A DNA stretch of 43,187 nucleotides. It comes from Methanobrevibacter millerae. Its GTDB lineage: Archaea > Methanobacteriota > Methanobacteria > Methanobacteriales > Methanobacteriaceae. Location: the NCBI GenBank assembly GCA_015063005.1, contig SUTF01000012.1:1-43187 (forward strand), given 5' to 3'. The notes beneath the pieces are model-generated. The model saw only the letters and a list, made by a program, of their open reading frames with translations. It was not told the origin of the DNA and made no database searches. Each line of letters starts with the position of its first letter. Positions within the stretch are counted from its first letter, which is position 1. The translations under genes and the position numbers were made by a program. Of the stretch, positions 1-8,603 are shown piece by piece.

Positions 1-170
1 TTGCCGGGCAGCTACGCGCTAGGTGATAAAGGCTGAAAGCATCTAAGCCTGAGGTATCCCCTGAAAATAGATTGCTTTTGAGGACGCGAGTAGAAGACTT
101 GTTTGATGGGGTAGGGATGTACGCTTCGAGGTTTTTTTCCGAGTTGTTTAGTCCGCTACTTCCAATTGTT
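1..170 (+). rRNA. 23S ribosomal RNA, 3' end (partial)
   Basis: The window opens inside a large-subunit rRNA. The stretch at about 25-50 (CTGAAAGCATCTAAGCCTGA) is the highly conserved 3' domain VI segment of 23S rRNA. The following GATGGGGTAGGGATGTACG block and the terminal CCGAGTTGTTTAGTCCGC block are typical of archaeal 23S 3' ends. The 5' part lies outside the window. The exact 3' end is uncertain and could lie 10 to 20 bases either side of 170. A 5S gene follows after a spacer of about 150 bases, in the usual archaeal 23S-5S order. Confidence 0.9.
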
Positions 171-320
171 CGCTTGCATTATTTTAATTTGTTAGTAGGC
201 TTATACTTTTATTCATTTGATAATGGTATGGTTTGGTAGCAATTTGGTTAGGTGTTAACAGTTTGGGTGAAAGTTGCACAGATTATTTTTCATTATTTTT
301 CATTTTCATGTGTAATAGGT

Positions 321-443
<123 letters not shown>

Positions 444-516
444 CTCTATTACAATTATTCTACTATTTTTGTTTGTTTTTTTTTATTGTTCTTATTTATG
501 TATTTTTGGTGATTTT

Positions 517-1986
517 ATGAAGATTAAAGTTTTAGATACAACTTTACGTGATGGAGAACAAACTCCGGGTGTCTCTTTAACATCTATGGAGAAATTGAGA
601 ATCGCTTCTAAATTAGATGAGATTGGTGTTGATTTTATTGAAGCAGGTTCTGCTATTACTTCTGAAGGAGAAAGAGAATCTATTAAAAGGATTACTTCAG
701 AAGGATTCAATGCTGAAATTTTAAGTTTTTCCAGACCTTTAACTACAGACATTGACTACTGTTTGGAATGTGATGTTGATGCTGTTAATTTGGTTGTACC
801 TACTTCAGACTTGCATATATTTGATAAATTAAAAATCACTAAAAATGAACTTATTGATATGTCCAATTCTGCAGTGGAGTACTGTAATGATCATGGTCTT
901 ACTGTAGAGTTATCTGCTGAAGACGCTTCCCGAAGCAATGTAGATTTTTTAAGAAATGTCTTTTTAAATGCTATTGATCATGGTGCCGATAGGGTTTGTG
1001 TATGTGATACTGTAGGTATCTTAACTCCCGATTCTTCCTTTGAACTTTTTGATAGTTTGAGAGATATCTCTGCACCAATTTCATGTCATTGCCACAATGA
1101 TTTTGGTCTTGCTGTTGCCAATACATTATCCGCTATTAAAGGTGGTGCAGTTGAAATTCATTCCACTGTCAACGGTATCGGCGAACGGGCAGGAAATACT
1201 TCTTTTGAGGAATGTGTTGTCAGCATTGACAGACTCTTTCCGGACTTTTCAACGGACATTAAAATTCATGAAATATATGATATTTCAAAACTTGTCGCAC
1301 GTTTGACAGGTGTTTATATACAACCTAACAAGGCAATTGTTGGAGAGAATGCATTTGCTCATGAATCAGGTATTCATTCCGATGGAATCATTAAGAATTC
1401 CGCTACCTATGAAGCGATGACTCCCGAACTTGTAGGACGTACCCGCAGATTCATCATAGGGAAGCATATGGGAACTCATGGTTTAGATTCCAGATTGAAG
1501 GAATTGGGTTTGAATGTGGATGACAATCAGCTTCAGCAAATATGCAATAATATTAAGGAGCTTGCAGATAAGGGAAAAACTGTTACAGATGTTGATTTGC
1601 AGGCAATTGCTGATAATGTTTTGGACATCAATCATGAAGATAGGATTAAATTGGAAGACGTTACTATCGTTTCAGGAAATAAGGTAATGCCTACCGCATC
1701 TGTAAAGCTGAATGTTGATGGCGAAGAAATTTTAAATGCCGGCGTTGGTATAGGTCCTGTTGATGCTGCAATCAATGCAATCAAATCTTTGGAGATTTTC
1801 AATGACATAGATTTCATTGAATATCACGTAGACGCTATTACCGGCGGTACTGATGCGCTCATTGATGTTATTATTAAACTTCAAAAAGGAGATAGGATTC
1901 TTTCCGCCAGAGGTACTGAACCGGATATCATTGATGCAAGTGTCAAGGCATATATTTCTGGTGTTAATAGACTGCTTCAGGAGTGA
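517..1986 (+). CDS. cimA: (R)-citramalate synthase / 2-isopropylmalate synthase family
   Basis: This 489-residue enzyme of the isopropylmalate synthase family condenses acetyl-CoA with a 2-oxoacid. The metal and catalytic signature DTTLRDGEQTPG is at residues 7-18, the HCHNDFG metal motif lies mid-barrel and NGIGERAGN follows. The C-terminal 110 or so residues form a LeuA-type allosteric dimerisation domain. The EAGSAITS and LSAEDASRS segments resemble the Methanocaldococcus citramalate synthase that I remember, so CimA (pyruvate route to isoleucine) is preferred over LeuA. Substrate cannot be settled by eye. An upstream in-frame ATG at 388 lies in the 5S gene, so ATG 517, preceded by GGTGAT at 509-514, is the start. 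The gene runs directly into cgi121. Confidence 0.85.
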   Translation: MKIKVLDTTLRDGEQTPGVSLTSMEKLRIASKLDEIGVDFIEAGSAITSEGERESIKRITSEGFNAEILSFSRPLTTDIDYCLECDVDAVNLVVPTSDLHIFDKLKITKNELIDMSNSAVEYCNDHGLTVELSAEDASRSNVDFLRNVFLNAIDHGADRVCVCDTVGILTPDSSFELFDSLRDISAPISCHCHNDFGLAVANTLSAIKGGAVEIHSTVNGIGERAGNTSFEECVVSIDRLFPDFSTDIKIHEIYDISKLVARLTGVYIQPNKAIVGENAFAHESGIHSDGIIKNSATYEAMTPELVGRTRRFIIGKHMGTHGLDSRLKELGLNVDDNQLQQICNNIKELADKGKTVTDVDLQAIADNVLDINHEDRIKLEDVTIVSGNKVMPTASVKLNVDGEEILNAGVGIGPVDAAINAIKSLEIFNDIDFIEYHVDAITGGTDALIDVIIKLQKGDRILSARGTEPDIIDASVKAYISGVNRLLQE

Positions 1987-1991
1987 ATATT

Positions 1992-2474
1992 ATGGATTTG
2001 CAAATTTTAGGTTTTAGAGGTGAAATTTCATCTGTTGGTGAAACTTTAAATCAGATCAATTCCATTAAAAAAGACGGGGAGATTATTCAACTTTTAAATG
2101 CTGATGCCGTTGCAGGTCCCAGACATATTGAACACGGTGTCAATCAGGCATTTCTTGCTTTTGAAAGAAAAGAAAATCTTGCCAATGATTTAAGTGTTGA
2201 AATTTGCCTCAGATGTTCTGCACAAAGACAGATTTCACGTGCATTTAATTTATTGGGTTTAAAAGAAGGACATATGAACTTATGTGCTGTTTTAATAGAT
2301 TGTGATGATTATACTTATGAGTTATCTGAAATGTTCACATCAGATGAAAGCGTTTTAAATCCTGATGTTGACAAGTTAAAAGAAATTTATGCTATTGATG
2401 ATGAAGAATTGGAGATAATGGATGTTGAAGATATTTTAATAGATAGAATATCTAAGCTTGTTGTAGATTATTAA
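1992..2474 (+). CDS. cgi121: KEOPS complex subunit Cgi121
   Basis: This 160-residue protein matches the archaeal Cgi121 subunit of the KEOPS/EKC complex, which makes the universal t6A37 modification of ANN-decoding tRNAs. Cgi121 binds the Bud32 kinase and helps recruit tRNA. The recognisable features are the N-terminal LGFRG strand, the HIEHGVNQAFLAFERKENLA segment and the EICLRCSAQRQISRAF helix, which carries the core of the fold. The ATG at 1992 is chosen over a GTG at 1983 because the CAGGAGTG ribosome site sits just before it and overlaps the end of cimA. The gene is very likely co-translated with cimA. Its 3' end overlaps the end of the opposite-strand aminotransferase gene by 23 bases. 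Confidence 0.85.
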   Translation: MDLQILGFRGEISSVGETLNQINSIKKDGEIIQLLNADAVAGPRHIEHGVNQAFLAFERKENLANDLSVEICLRCSAQRQISRAFNLLGLKEGHMNLCAVLIDCDDYTYELSEMFTSDESVLNPDVDKLKEIYAIDDEELEIMDVEDILIDRISKLVVDY

Positions 2475-3417
2475 CTGCTCTAATGATTTCATCCAGATAT
2501 TCTTTTTCAAGACAACTATAATCTAAATTTTTTATTTCTATGGAAATGGCTTTGGTTTTTACTCGATTGTAATTGGGACACTTATTTATGAATCCACTTT
2601 TATCAATAGGTAATTGCTTTTTCAATTCCCAAGTTTTTTGCTTAGCATCATCATCCTTAATAATTAAATTAACGCCTCTTTTTTTTGCATGTATTGTATT
2701 GTCTATATGTTTTTTTAAGTAGTCTGTTGCATTTAAAGTACGTTGCAAGTTTTCTTTTACACTATTAATTTCTTCATATATACCACTTGCAATAATTTCA
2801 TTAGTTTTACTTAATTTTAATGGGGGGGAACTTTCCTTAAATATATTTTCATCATTGGTTGCGATGAATCCTCCTGATCCCACATTTATTATTTTTGGCT
2901 GGCCGGTGGAAGCAATTACAATATCTGAATTTTTGCAATTTCCAAGCAATTCTTTTTCATCACCAATTCCGGCTGATGCATCCTCAATTGTTGTTATTCC
3001 ATTATTTTTGCAGTATCTTGATATGGATTTAATGTCCTGGTCTGCAGCATATCCTGCAAAACTGGTAAAAATTAGTGCGGAGTTATCTGAAATGTCCAGC
3101 TCATCAATATTCTTTGGATTGATAAGTCCCAAATCAGTTTTAAGGGTTACTATTTCTTTTCCTAAAAATTTGGCAATTTGTTTAAAGCCGTGCCATCCAC
3201 CCTGGTCCGGAATTATGATGTCTCCTTTTATAAAGCTCAATGCAACGAAAATGCTGTTGTTTCCGCTTGATGTAAGTTTCACATCTTCGGCATTTGTCAG
3301 TATTTTGATTTTCTCTTCGCACTGATTTTCAAAATTGGCATCATTCAATTTTCCTAATGCAACATCTGACATAATTTGTCTTGTTTCTTTTTTGGGAGTT
3401 TTGAATTTAAACATCAT
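2452..3417 (-). CDS. DegT/DnrJ/EryC1-like PLP aminotransferase-fold protein
   Basis: This 321-residue protein looks like a short member of the DegT/DnrJ/EryC1/StrS aminotransferase family. These are PLP enzymes that usually transaminate nucleotide sugars. The N-terminal SSGNNSIFVAL matches the SGTxAL cofactor segment, IIPDQGGWHG resembles the strand-loop after it, IEDASAGIG is the Asp-containing PLP-ring motif (D-A-x-x-x-G), and STGQPKIINVGSGG holds the candidate Schiff-base lysine (usual form S-x-x-x-x-K-x-x-x-x-G-x-G-G). It is about 50 residues shorter than typical members. The substrate is unknown. It starts four bases after the nreA stop codon and is probably translated from the same mRNA. 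Either of two adjacent ATGs (3417 or 3414) could be the start. Confidence 0.75.
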   Translation of the reverse strand: MMFKFKTPKKETRQIMSDVALGKLNDANFENQCEEKIKILTNAEDVKLTSSGNNSIFVALSFIKGDIIIPDQGGWHGFKQIAKFLGKEIVTLKTDLGLINPKNIDELDISDNSALIFTSFAGYAADQDIKSISRYCKNNGITTIEDASAGIGDEKELLGNCKNSDIVIASTGQPKIINVGSGGFIATNDENIFKESSPPLKLSKTNEIIASGIYEEINSVKENLQRTLNATDYLKKHIDNTIHAKKRGVNLIIKDDDAKQKTWELKKQLPIDKSGFINKCPNYNRVKTKAISIEIKNLDYSCLEKEYLDEIIRAVNNLQQA

Positions 3418-3421
3418 GTTA

Positions 3422-4591
3422 TCATTTCTTAAAGTACATGTCTAAAGTAGTTTGTTTTGTGTGAAGCATTTCATTCATCAGAGTGCCTTGTTTGACATAC
3501 TTGCTTATAGGTATTGTTAATTTTGTCCCACCATATTTCAGTGCGTCATTCAATGTTTCAAATTCCTTGTATGGTTTTTGCATAGCTTCCTTTATGTTTT
3601 CCCTTACATTAAACACACCTAAAGGAACATATCCTTCATAAGCTTCTCTCAAGATTAATAAACCGGATTGTTTTTTTATTTTTATCAGGTAATCGAGCAC
3701 TGCCATTTTAGCTGTATAATAACATCCTCCGACGATTGAATATTCTTTTTTACCTCCGTTGGTTTCATAATCAGAATATATTAGCTCTTCATTACCCATT
3801 ATTTTAATAAATGCTTCATACCATTCATATTGCCATTCTGTTGGAGTTAAGATGATTATGTAATAATTGTTAAGACTTCCGAATTCATAAACCCTATATG
3901 TATCGAGCTTTTCGAATTTCCTGACTTCTTTTAGGAATCTGTCTGCTAATGTTGAATCACATGCTGTAATTGACCATCTTGTAGGCACTAATTTTCTTTT
4001 GTTTTTTGTACCGATGGCACCTACTGAAAATGCCTTTTGCATAGCTGAGAATGGAACATCTTTATTATGTAGGTTTACAACTGCATCACCAGCTTTCAAG
4101 TCAGTGTCATAAAAAGTTTTTTCAAGCTGTCTATCCCATTTGACTGCATCTATGTCGAATTTCTCAATAACTGCACTTGGTCCATGGGGCATGCTGTCTT
4201 CTGTTAGCATTGATCCTGTCGGTGTTTTTCCAAAAGTTGCTTCACTGTCAATTGAAGTTGAAGCAAGAGAAATGTCCTGTAGTTTTTCAACAAAAGGATT
4301 TTCCAAATCATCTATTTTTATCAATTGTTTTCCACGAACAAGATTCATACGATAATTGATGATGTCTTCCTGTTGCTTGTTTTGACCAATCCATGATTCA
4401 GGCGAATCCATTATTGATGTGTCGCCTGCTTCACCTACCATCATCGGTCCGGCATACACTTTGGGATATGACCATCTTCCAATGAAAACTGATGGTGGGG
4501 TACTTCCTTCAAGGTTTTTTCCAACTTTAACAGACTTCATTTGGATTTGTTCTGTTAATTTGGCTAAATAGGCATTTTTAGAGGTAATCAT
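3422..4591 (-). CDS. nreA: DNA repair protein NreA (PCNA-interacting)
   Basis: This 389-residue protein belongs to the archaeal NreA family, implicated in repair of DNA damage through the sliding clamp. The SSPPSVFVGR-type opening block (here [16 protein letters not shown]), YAGPMMVGE and [11 protein letters not shown] are family features. The extreme C terminus, QTTLDMYF at residues 380-387, is a textbook PCNA-interacting PIP box (Q-x-x-L-x-x-Y-F). Many NreA proteins start with a cysteine zinc-binding motif; this one starts [12 protein letters not shown] and has none. The start at 4591 lacks a clear ribosome site and follows the guaAb terminator closely, so initiation may be leaderless or differ slightly. 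The aminotransferase gene follows after four bases. Confidence 0.85.
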   Translation of the reverse strand: MITSKNAYLAKLTEQIQMKSVKVGKNLEGSTPPSVFIGRWSYPKVYAGPMMVGEAGDTSIMDSPESWIGQNKQQEDIINYRMNLVRGKQLIKIDDLENPFVEKLQDISLASTSIDSEATFGKTPTGSMLTEDSMPHGPSAVIEKFDIDAVKWDRQLEKTFYDTDLKAGDAVVNLHNKDVPFSAMQKAFSVGAIGTKNKRKLVPTRWSITACDSTLADRFLKEVRKFEKLDTYRVYEFGSLNNYYIIILTPTEWQYEWYEAFIKIMGNEELIYSDYETNGGKKEYSIVGGCYYTAKMAVLDYLIKIKKQSGLLILREAYEGYVPLGVFNVRENIKEAMQKPYKEFETLNDALKYGGTKLTIPISKYVKQGTLMNEMLHTKQTTLDMYFKK

Positions 4592-4625
4592 AATAAATAA
4601 AAAAAGTAAAGAGAATAGATCTCTT
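4592..4625 (-). terminator. Terminator after guaAb
   Basis: Reading the minus strand, AAGAGA (4625-4620) pairs with TCTCTT (4614-4609) across a five-base loop, followed by TACTTTTTTTATTTATT. This hairpin plus T-tract sits two bases after the guaAb stop codon and ends at the nreA start codon, leaving little room for a separate nreA promoter. Confidence 0.6.
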
Positions 4626-4627
4626 AT

Positions 4628-5554
4628 CTAACAAAATTCGATAGTTGCAGGTGGTTTGTCACTTATGGATAAAGCGACATGGGTTACTTCTGAAATTTCA
4701 GAGGTTATTCTTTTAGAGATAGTTTGAACAACATCCCAAGGTAATTGTGGAACATAAGCAGTCATTGCATCAACGGAATTTACGATTCTTACAATGACCA
4801 AGTATCCGAAGTCCCTTTGGTCTCCTTTAACACCGGTAGCCTTGCTGTCAGTCAATACTGCAAAGTATTGCCATACTTCCTCATCAAGTCCTGCTTTTTC
4901 AACTTCATCACAGACAATTTTGTTTGCTTTTCTGCAGATTTCCACATTTTCCCTTGTTAAGTCCCCAATTACTCTAACTCCGAGTCCTGGTCCTGGGAAA
5001 GGTTGTCTGTAAACTGTTGTTTTCGGTAGGTCTAATTCATCACCAATTTCTCTTACTTCGTCTTTGTATAAGTCACGAATTGGCTCACATAATTCTAATT
5101 CCATTCCGCTTGGAAGTGCTAAGTTGTGATGTGATTTGATTTTTCCATCACTTTCAATCCAATCTGGTGCAATAGTACCTTGAACTAAAAATTTAGCTCC
5201 AGATTTGATAGCTTCTCTTTCAAATACTTCAATGAATACTCTTCCGATGATTTTCCTTTTTTCTTCAGGGTCTTCAACTCCTGCGAGCTGGTCCATAAAT
5301 TCATCTGAAGCATCAATAAACTTGAAATTCAATCTGTCTTTAAAAGTATTGGTTACCTGTTCAACTTCTCCTTCTCTTAAAAGACCATGGTCTACAAAAA
5401 CAGCAGTTAAGTTATCACCAATGGCTTCTTGAACAAGCACAGAACAAACAGAACTGTCTACTCCACCGGAAAGTGCAATAATGGCTTTTTCATCACCAAT
5501 TTGGTCTTTGATTTTTTGGACTGCATCTTCAATAAATTCTTTTGGGCTTAACAT
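4628..5554 (-). CDS. guaAb: GMP synthase subunit B (ATP pyrophosphatase)
   Basis: This 308-residue subunit is the synthetase half of the split archaeal GMP synthase. It adenylylates XMP and uses ammonia from the glutaminase subunit to make GMP. The PP-loop motif SGGVDSS is at residues 29-35. The C-terminal dimerisation domain carries [15 protein letters not shown], ends with the [11 protein letters not shown] motif that binds XMP, and matches the archaeal family length. Three starts are possible: GTG 5563, ATG 5557 and ATG 5554. ATG 5554 is chosen because it gives MLSPKEF, like other archaeal GuaAB proteins, with AAGTGAT upstream. It is the third gene of a guaAa, small protein, guaAb cluster. 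Confidence 0.95.
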   Translation of the reverse strand: MLSPKEFIEDAVQKIKDQIGDEKAIIALSGGVDSSVCSVLVQEAIGDNLTAVFVDHGLLREGEVEQVTNTFKDRLNFKFIDASDEFMDQLAGVEDPEEKRKIIGRVFIEVFEREAIKSGAKFLVQGTIAPDWIESDGKIKSHHNLALPSGMELELCEPIRDLYKDEVREIGDELDLPKTTVYRQPFPGPGLGVRVIGDLTRENVEICRKANKIVCDEVEKAGLDEEVWQYFAVLTDSKATGVKGDQRDFGYLVIVRIVNSVDAMTAYVPQLPWDVVQTISKRITSEISEVTHVALSISDKPPATIEFC

Positions 5555-5563
5555 CATAATCAC

Positions 5564-5824
5564 TTATTCTTCTTCATCTTCTTCTTCGTAATCTTCAATA
5601 ATTTGTTTAATAATTGATTCTAAACCAGTATCGTTTCCAGCTTCAAGAGCTTCGAAAATTTCATCATATTTGACATATTTTTCCAATTTAACGGATTTTG
5701 CTCCAATACCGGATATTCTGAAACCATATTCCTCATCGCCAATTGGGATGTTGACATATTGTTTTTTTAGTCCTGCTTTATTTTCCAATGCTTTTTCTTT
5801 TAAGTCTTCTGCGTTATCAATCAT
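5564..5824 (-). CDS. Conserved small protein between the GMP synthase subunits
   Basis: This 86-residue protein is not one I can name with certainty. It starts nine bases after the guaAa stop and ends nine bases before the likely guaAb start, so the three genes are almost surely one transcript. The sequence is hydrophilic: a helical N terminus, a short beta-rich middle (QYVNIPIGDEEYGFRISG) and a strongly acidic C terminus (EEDEEE). It has no signal peptide, membrane segment or cysteines. Its position suggests an accessory role in GMP synthesis, such as bridging the two subunits, but that is inference only. Confidence 0.7.
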   Translation of the reverse strand: MIDNAEDLKEKALENKAGLKKQYVNIPIGDEEYGFRISGIGAKSVKLEKYVKYDEIFEALEAGNDTGLESIIKQIIEDYEEEDEEE

Positions 5825-5832
5825 TATTACAC

Positions 5833-6390
5833 CTATTGTTTACATATTTTATAGAAATTTTCAAATATTTGTGATCCTTTTGGAGTGTGATGTACCTCTG
5901 GGTGGAATTGTATTCCATATACATCCTTATCTTTATGTTTAAAGGATTCAATATCACATAATTTGGAATTAGCCAATATTTCAAATTCGTCAGGAATGCT
6001 TTTAACTTCATCTTTGTGTGATGACCAAACTTCCATTTCCGGTGCTAATCCTTCAAATAAGTTTTCATCATTTTTAATATTAATTTTAACTTGAGCATAA
6101 CTTTCAGTATTTGAAGTAGATACTTCTCCACCATATGTCTTTGCGATTAACTGATGGCCTAGACATATTCCTAGGATAGGTATGTCAAAATGTTTAATGT
6201 ATTCTTCACTGTTTCCTGCACCTTCTAGGGAAGGGCCTCCGCCTAAAATCAATCCTGTAGGACTTTTAGCTTCTATTTCTTCAATACTTAAAGTGTTTGA
6301 AACCAATTGTGAATCAATCTTCAAGTATTGTAGGCTGCGTTGAATTCTGTGGTTATATTGACCTTTATTATTAACTACTATAATTGTCAT
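5833..6390 (-). CDS. guaAa: GMP synthase subunit A (glutamine amidotransferase)
   Basis: This 185-residue class I glutamine amidotransferase hydrolyses glutamine and passes ammonia to GuaAb for GMP formation. The nucleophile is Cys76 in [10 protein letters not shown]. His163 and Glu165 in QFHPEVHH complete the triad, and LGGGPS (residues 49-54) forms the oxyanion strand. Length and ends match stand-alone archaeal GuaAA subunits. ATG 6390 is preferred over an upstream TTG at 6402 because GGAG at 6400-6397 is correctly placed before it and the protein then starts [12 protein letters not shown] like its relatives. AT-rich promoter sequence lies upstream at about 6410-6460. Confidence 0.95.
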   Translation of the reverse strand: MTIIVVNNKGQYNHRIQRSLQYLKIDSQLVSNTLSIEEIEAKSPTGLILGGGPSLEGAGNSEEYIKHFDIPILGICLGHQLIAKTYGGEVSTSNTESYAQVKINIKNDENLFEGLAPEMEVWSSHKDEVKSIPDEFEILANSKLCDIESFKHKDKDVYGIQFHPEVHHTPKGSQIFENFYKICKQ

Positions 6391-6488
6391 GTTATGCTCC
6401 AAAATATTATATTATTATTTTTGGCTTTTTTCATTTATTATACTTTGTATAAAAACTATAAATAGTTGTGATAATATAATATTTTCAC

Positions 6489-6638
6489 ATGGAACTTAGA
6501 GATTTAGCATTTATTATTATAGCGATTTTGCTTGCTGTTGTGATTTTCAAAATATTTATGTGGTTATTGCCGCTTATAGTTGTTTTATTAATTGCATTTT
6601 TCATTTATATGTTCTTATCTGAAAGATATGACTATTGA
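6489..6638 (+). CDS. Small membrane protein, 49 residues
   Basis: This short ORF encodes MELRDLAFIIIAILLAVVIF and onwards for 49 residues, ending SERYDY. It contains two closely spaced hydrophobic segments (about 7-20 and 24-43) split by KIFMWLLP, so it should form a membrane hairpin. A TATA-like ACTATAAAT lies about 30 bases upstream, which would give a nearly leaderless mRNA and explain the lack of a ribosome site next to the ATG. It occupies most of the spacer between guaAa and the beta-helix gene. Function is unknown. The coherent hydrophobic and charged design argues that it is real, but it could be a chance ORF. Confidence 0.5.
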   Translation: MELRDLAFIIIAILLAVVIFKIFMWLLPLIVVLLIAFFIYMFLSERYDY

Positions 6639-6681
6639 AAGCATATAAATTAAATTAAAAAAAGAAAAAAAGAATAAAGAA

Positions 6682-8295
6682 TTATTCTTTCTTATTATTT
6701 CTATAATATCCATATCCTAAAATAATTAAAATTATTAGAATTGCTGCAACATATGGTAGTGGTGATTGTTCGGTTTGTTTAGCAGTATCTTTTTTAACTA
6801 TTTCGTGTGCCTTACTTTTCTCTCCAGCGTTGCTGCTGTCAGAATCCTGTTGACTTTGAGCTTCATTTGCCTGTGAGTCATAAATACCAATACTCGTTTT
6901 TAAAATTGTAGTTGAATTGTTTTCAACATTTGCATGTTCAATAATCTCTTCAATTATTTCATTTGCCGTATTTTCATTAACTGCATTGTTATTGCTTTCA
7001 GTATTTGTATTTTCTGGCATGGTAATATTGCTTTGAGTATTGTCTGTATTTTCAGGTAATGTAGTATTCGTTTGAGTATTGTTTTCTACTTTTTCATCTG
7101 CAGTTGCATTTGTTTCATTCATAAACTCTGGAATTTCAGTATGATTTGTTTTTTCTTCAGGAACATGGGTATTATTTTCCACAATTGAAGGTTTAGGAGT
7201 TACAGTAATCTTATTTCCATTTTCATCAATGAATATTGTTGGACTGTCAATCAAATCATTTGTAATGAATGCATTTGTCCAAGCATCGCTATTCGGATCA
7301 ATATCCCAATAGTTATTATTGAAATTTGTTCCTGTAGCTGTAGTTTCATCGGCATAAACTAAAGATCCGACTTTTGCAGTATTGCCTTCAATGTAATTGT
7401 TCTCAAAAATAACAGTTGATGGAATGTGTGGAGTTTCTTCTGCAATGTATACTACACCACCTTTTTTAACAGCAGTATTGTTAATGATTTTGGAATTTGT
7501 CACTGTTAAAGGGCCTGATGTAATCATTGCACCCCCTTGTCTTCCAGCGTAATTGTTTGAAATGGTACAGTTATTTACTGTTAATTCGCCTGGCCAGTTA
7601 TAAAGAGCTCCGCCCCATTCTTTTGCAGTGTTATTTTCAAAAGTACAGTTTTCAGTTAAAGTTGTTGAATAAATTCCAACACGTACAGATCCGCCGTCAC
7701 GGTCTGCATAGTTTAATCGAAATACTGAATTATAAACATATGAGTTTCCCCAGTATGTGGCGAGTGCGCCTCCATCATGGTCGGCCTTATTATTGATAAA
7801 ATTACAGTTTGTTGCATTTAAAAATCCGTAATTTGTAAATACTTCCCATTTTACTCTATGCTGTTCTCCTGCAATATCAATAGCTCCACCATTAATGGCT
7901 GCAGTGTTATTGATGAAATTACAATGGTCTACATATATTTGCCCACCTAATTCTGAGTGAATCGCTCCACCATAGTCTGGGCTATTTCCATTAATGAAAG
8001 TGAGATTAAAGAATTTTACTTTACTGACAGAGTTAACTAATATGATTGTATTTTCCTTGTTACCATCTATGATAACTTCATCAGCGGTTCCCATTCCCTG
8101 TAAAGTAATATTTTTATCAATTTTTATTCCTGATTCAACATATTTTCCTGGTGATAGGAATATTGTATCGCTATCATTTGCAGAGTTGACTGCATCCTGT
8201 ATTGACATTGTGCTGTCAATAGTCACATTCTCTGCAGAAACGTATGGAATCATTACTAAGCATAAAAAAATTAATAACAACAATCCTTTTTTAAT
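6682..8295 (-). CDS. Secreted parallel beta-helix (adhesin-like) membrane-anchored protein
   Basis: This 537-residue surface protein has a signal peptide (KKGLLLLIFLCLVMIPYVSA) followed by about 330 residues of right-handed parallel beta-helix repeats, visible as recurring NCTFENNTA..GGALYN-type units. A Thr/Asn-rich stalk with many N-x-S/T sites follows, then one C-terminal membrane segment (YVAAILIILIILGYGYY) and a basic tail. Such proteins are the adhesin-like proteins common in gut methanogens, probably outward-facing and attached to the membrane. Start choice is unusual: AGGAGGTG at 8308-8301 is followed by an in-frame ATT at 8295, and no ATG, GTG or TTG fits. The in-frame ATG at 8370 lies upstream of the predicted promoter and would spoil the signal peptide. 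Confidence 0.85.
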   Translation of the reverse strand: MKKGLLLLIFLCLVMIPYVSAENVTIDSTMSIQDAVNSANDSDTIFLSPGKYVESGIKIDKNITLQGMGTADEVIIDGNKENTIILVNSVSKVKFFNLTFINGNSPDYGGAIHSELGGQIYVDHCNFINNTAAINGGAIDIAGEQHRVKWEVFTNYGFLNATNCNFINNKADHDGGALATYWGNSYVYNSVFRLNYADRDGGSVRVGIYSTTLTENCTFENNTAKEWGGALYNWPGELTVNNCTISNNYAGRQGGAMITSGPLTVTNSKIINNTAVKKGGVVYIAEETPHIPSTVIFENNYIEGNTAKVGSLVYADETTATGTNFNNNYWDIDPNSDAWTNAFITNDLIDSPTIFIDENGNKITVTPKPSIVENNTHVPEEKTNHTEIPEFMNETNATADEKVENNTQTNTTLPENTDNTQSNITMPENTNTESNNNAVNENTANEIIEEIIEHANVENNSTTILKTSIGIYDSQANEAQSQQDSDSSNAGEKSKAHEIVKKDTAKQTEQSPLPYVAAILIILIILGYGYYRNNKKE

Positions 8296-8300
8296 ATTTT

Positions 8301-8346
8301 CACCTCCTAAATATAATATCTTTAAATATGAATTTATAAAGTTTTT
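8301..8346 (-). promoter_or_regulatory. Promoter and ribosome site of the beta-helix gene
   Basis: On the minus strand a TATA box, CTTTATAAATT, lies at 8341-8331. Archaeal transcription usually starts about 25 bases after the box centre, here near 8310, which is just before AGGAGGTG at 8308-8301. The leader would then be only a few bases long. This placement is the main reason to exclude the upstream ATG at 8370 as a start codon. Confidence 0.5.
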
Positions 8347-8539
8347 TATTGATATTACATTTTTTATCATCGATAATTTAATTTTATTTTTAATTTAATT
8401 TTATAGACAATCATTTTTTATTATTTTAATTAATTTGTTAAATTTATATAGTTATTAAGTTAATATAAGATATTTTTATTAAATTTAATAATGATTTTTA
8501 TTAATTAATTTTTCATTGATGTATATTAGTTCATATCAA

Positions 8540-8572
8540 GGTTACGGGATGGTTACAAAATCTTTAAATATT
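8540..8572 (+). promoter_or_regulatory. Promoter with 11-bp-spaced direct repeat
   Basis: GGTTAC occurs at 8540-8545 and again at 8551-8556, exactly 11 bases apart, or one helical turn. The second copy abuts a BRE/TATA-like AAATCTTTAAATATTTA (8558-8572) that should serve the flavodoxin-ferredoxin gene. The arrangement looks like a regulator-binding site on one face of the DNA. Which protein binds is unknown. Confidence 0.4.
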
Positions 8573-8603
8573 TATTTTTTTAACAATAAAGCAAGGTGAT
8601 AGA

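Noticed and set aside
2855..3325. Plus-strand ORF of 156 codons opposite the aminotransferase-like gene
   Set aside because: Shadow of the PLP-fold gene; no motif, no ribosome site and no promoter.
7150..7960. Repeated motifs suggesting a tandem DNA repeat
   Set aside because: The similarity is at protein level (beta-helix units); DNA copies are diverged and of unequal length.
7994..8398. Plus-strand ORF of 134 codons opposite the beta-helix gene start
   Set aside because: It mirrors the signal peptide and repeat region of the real gene and has no ribosome site or recognisable domain.
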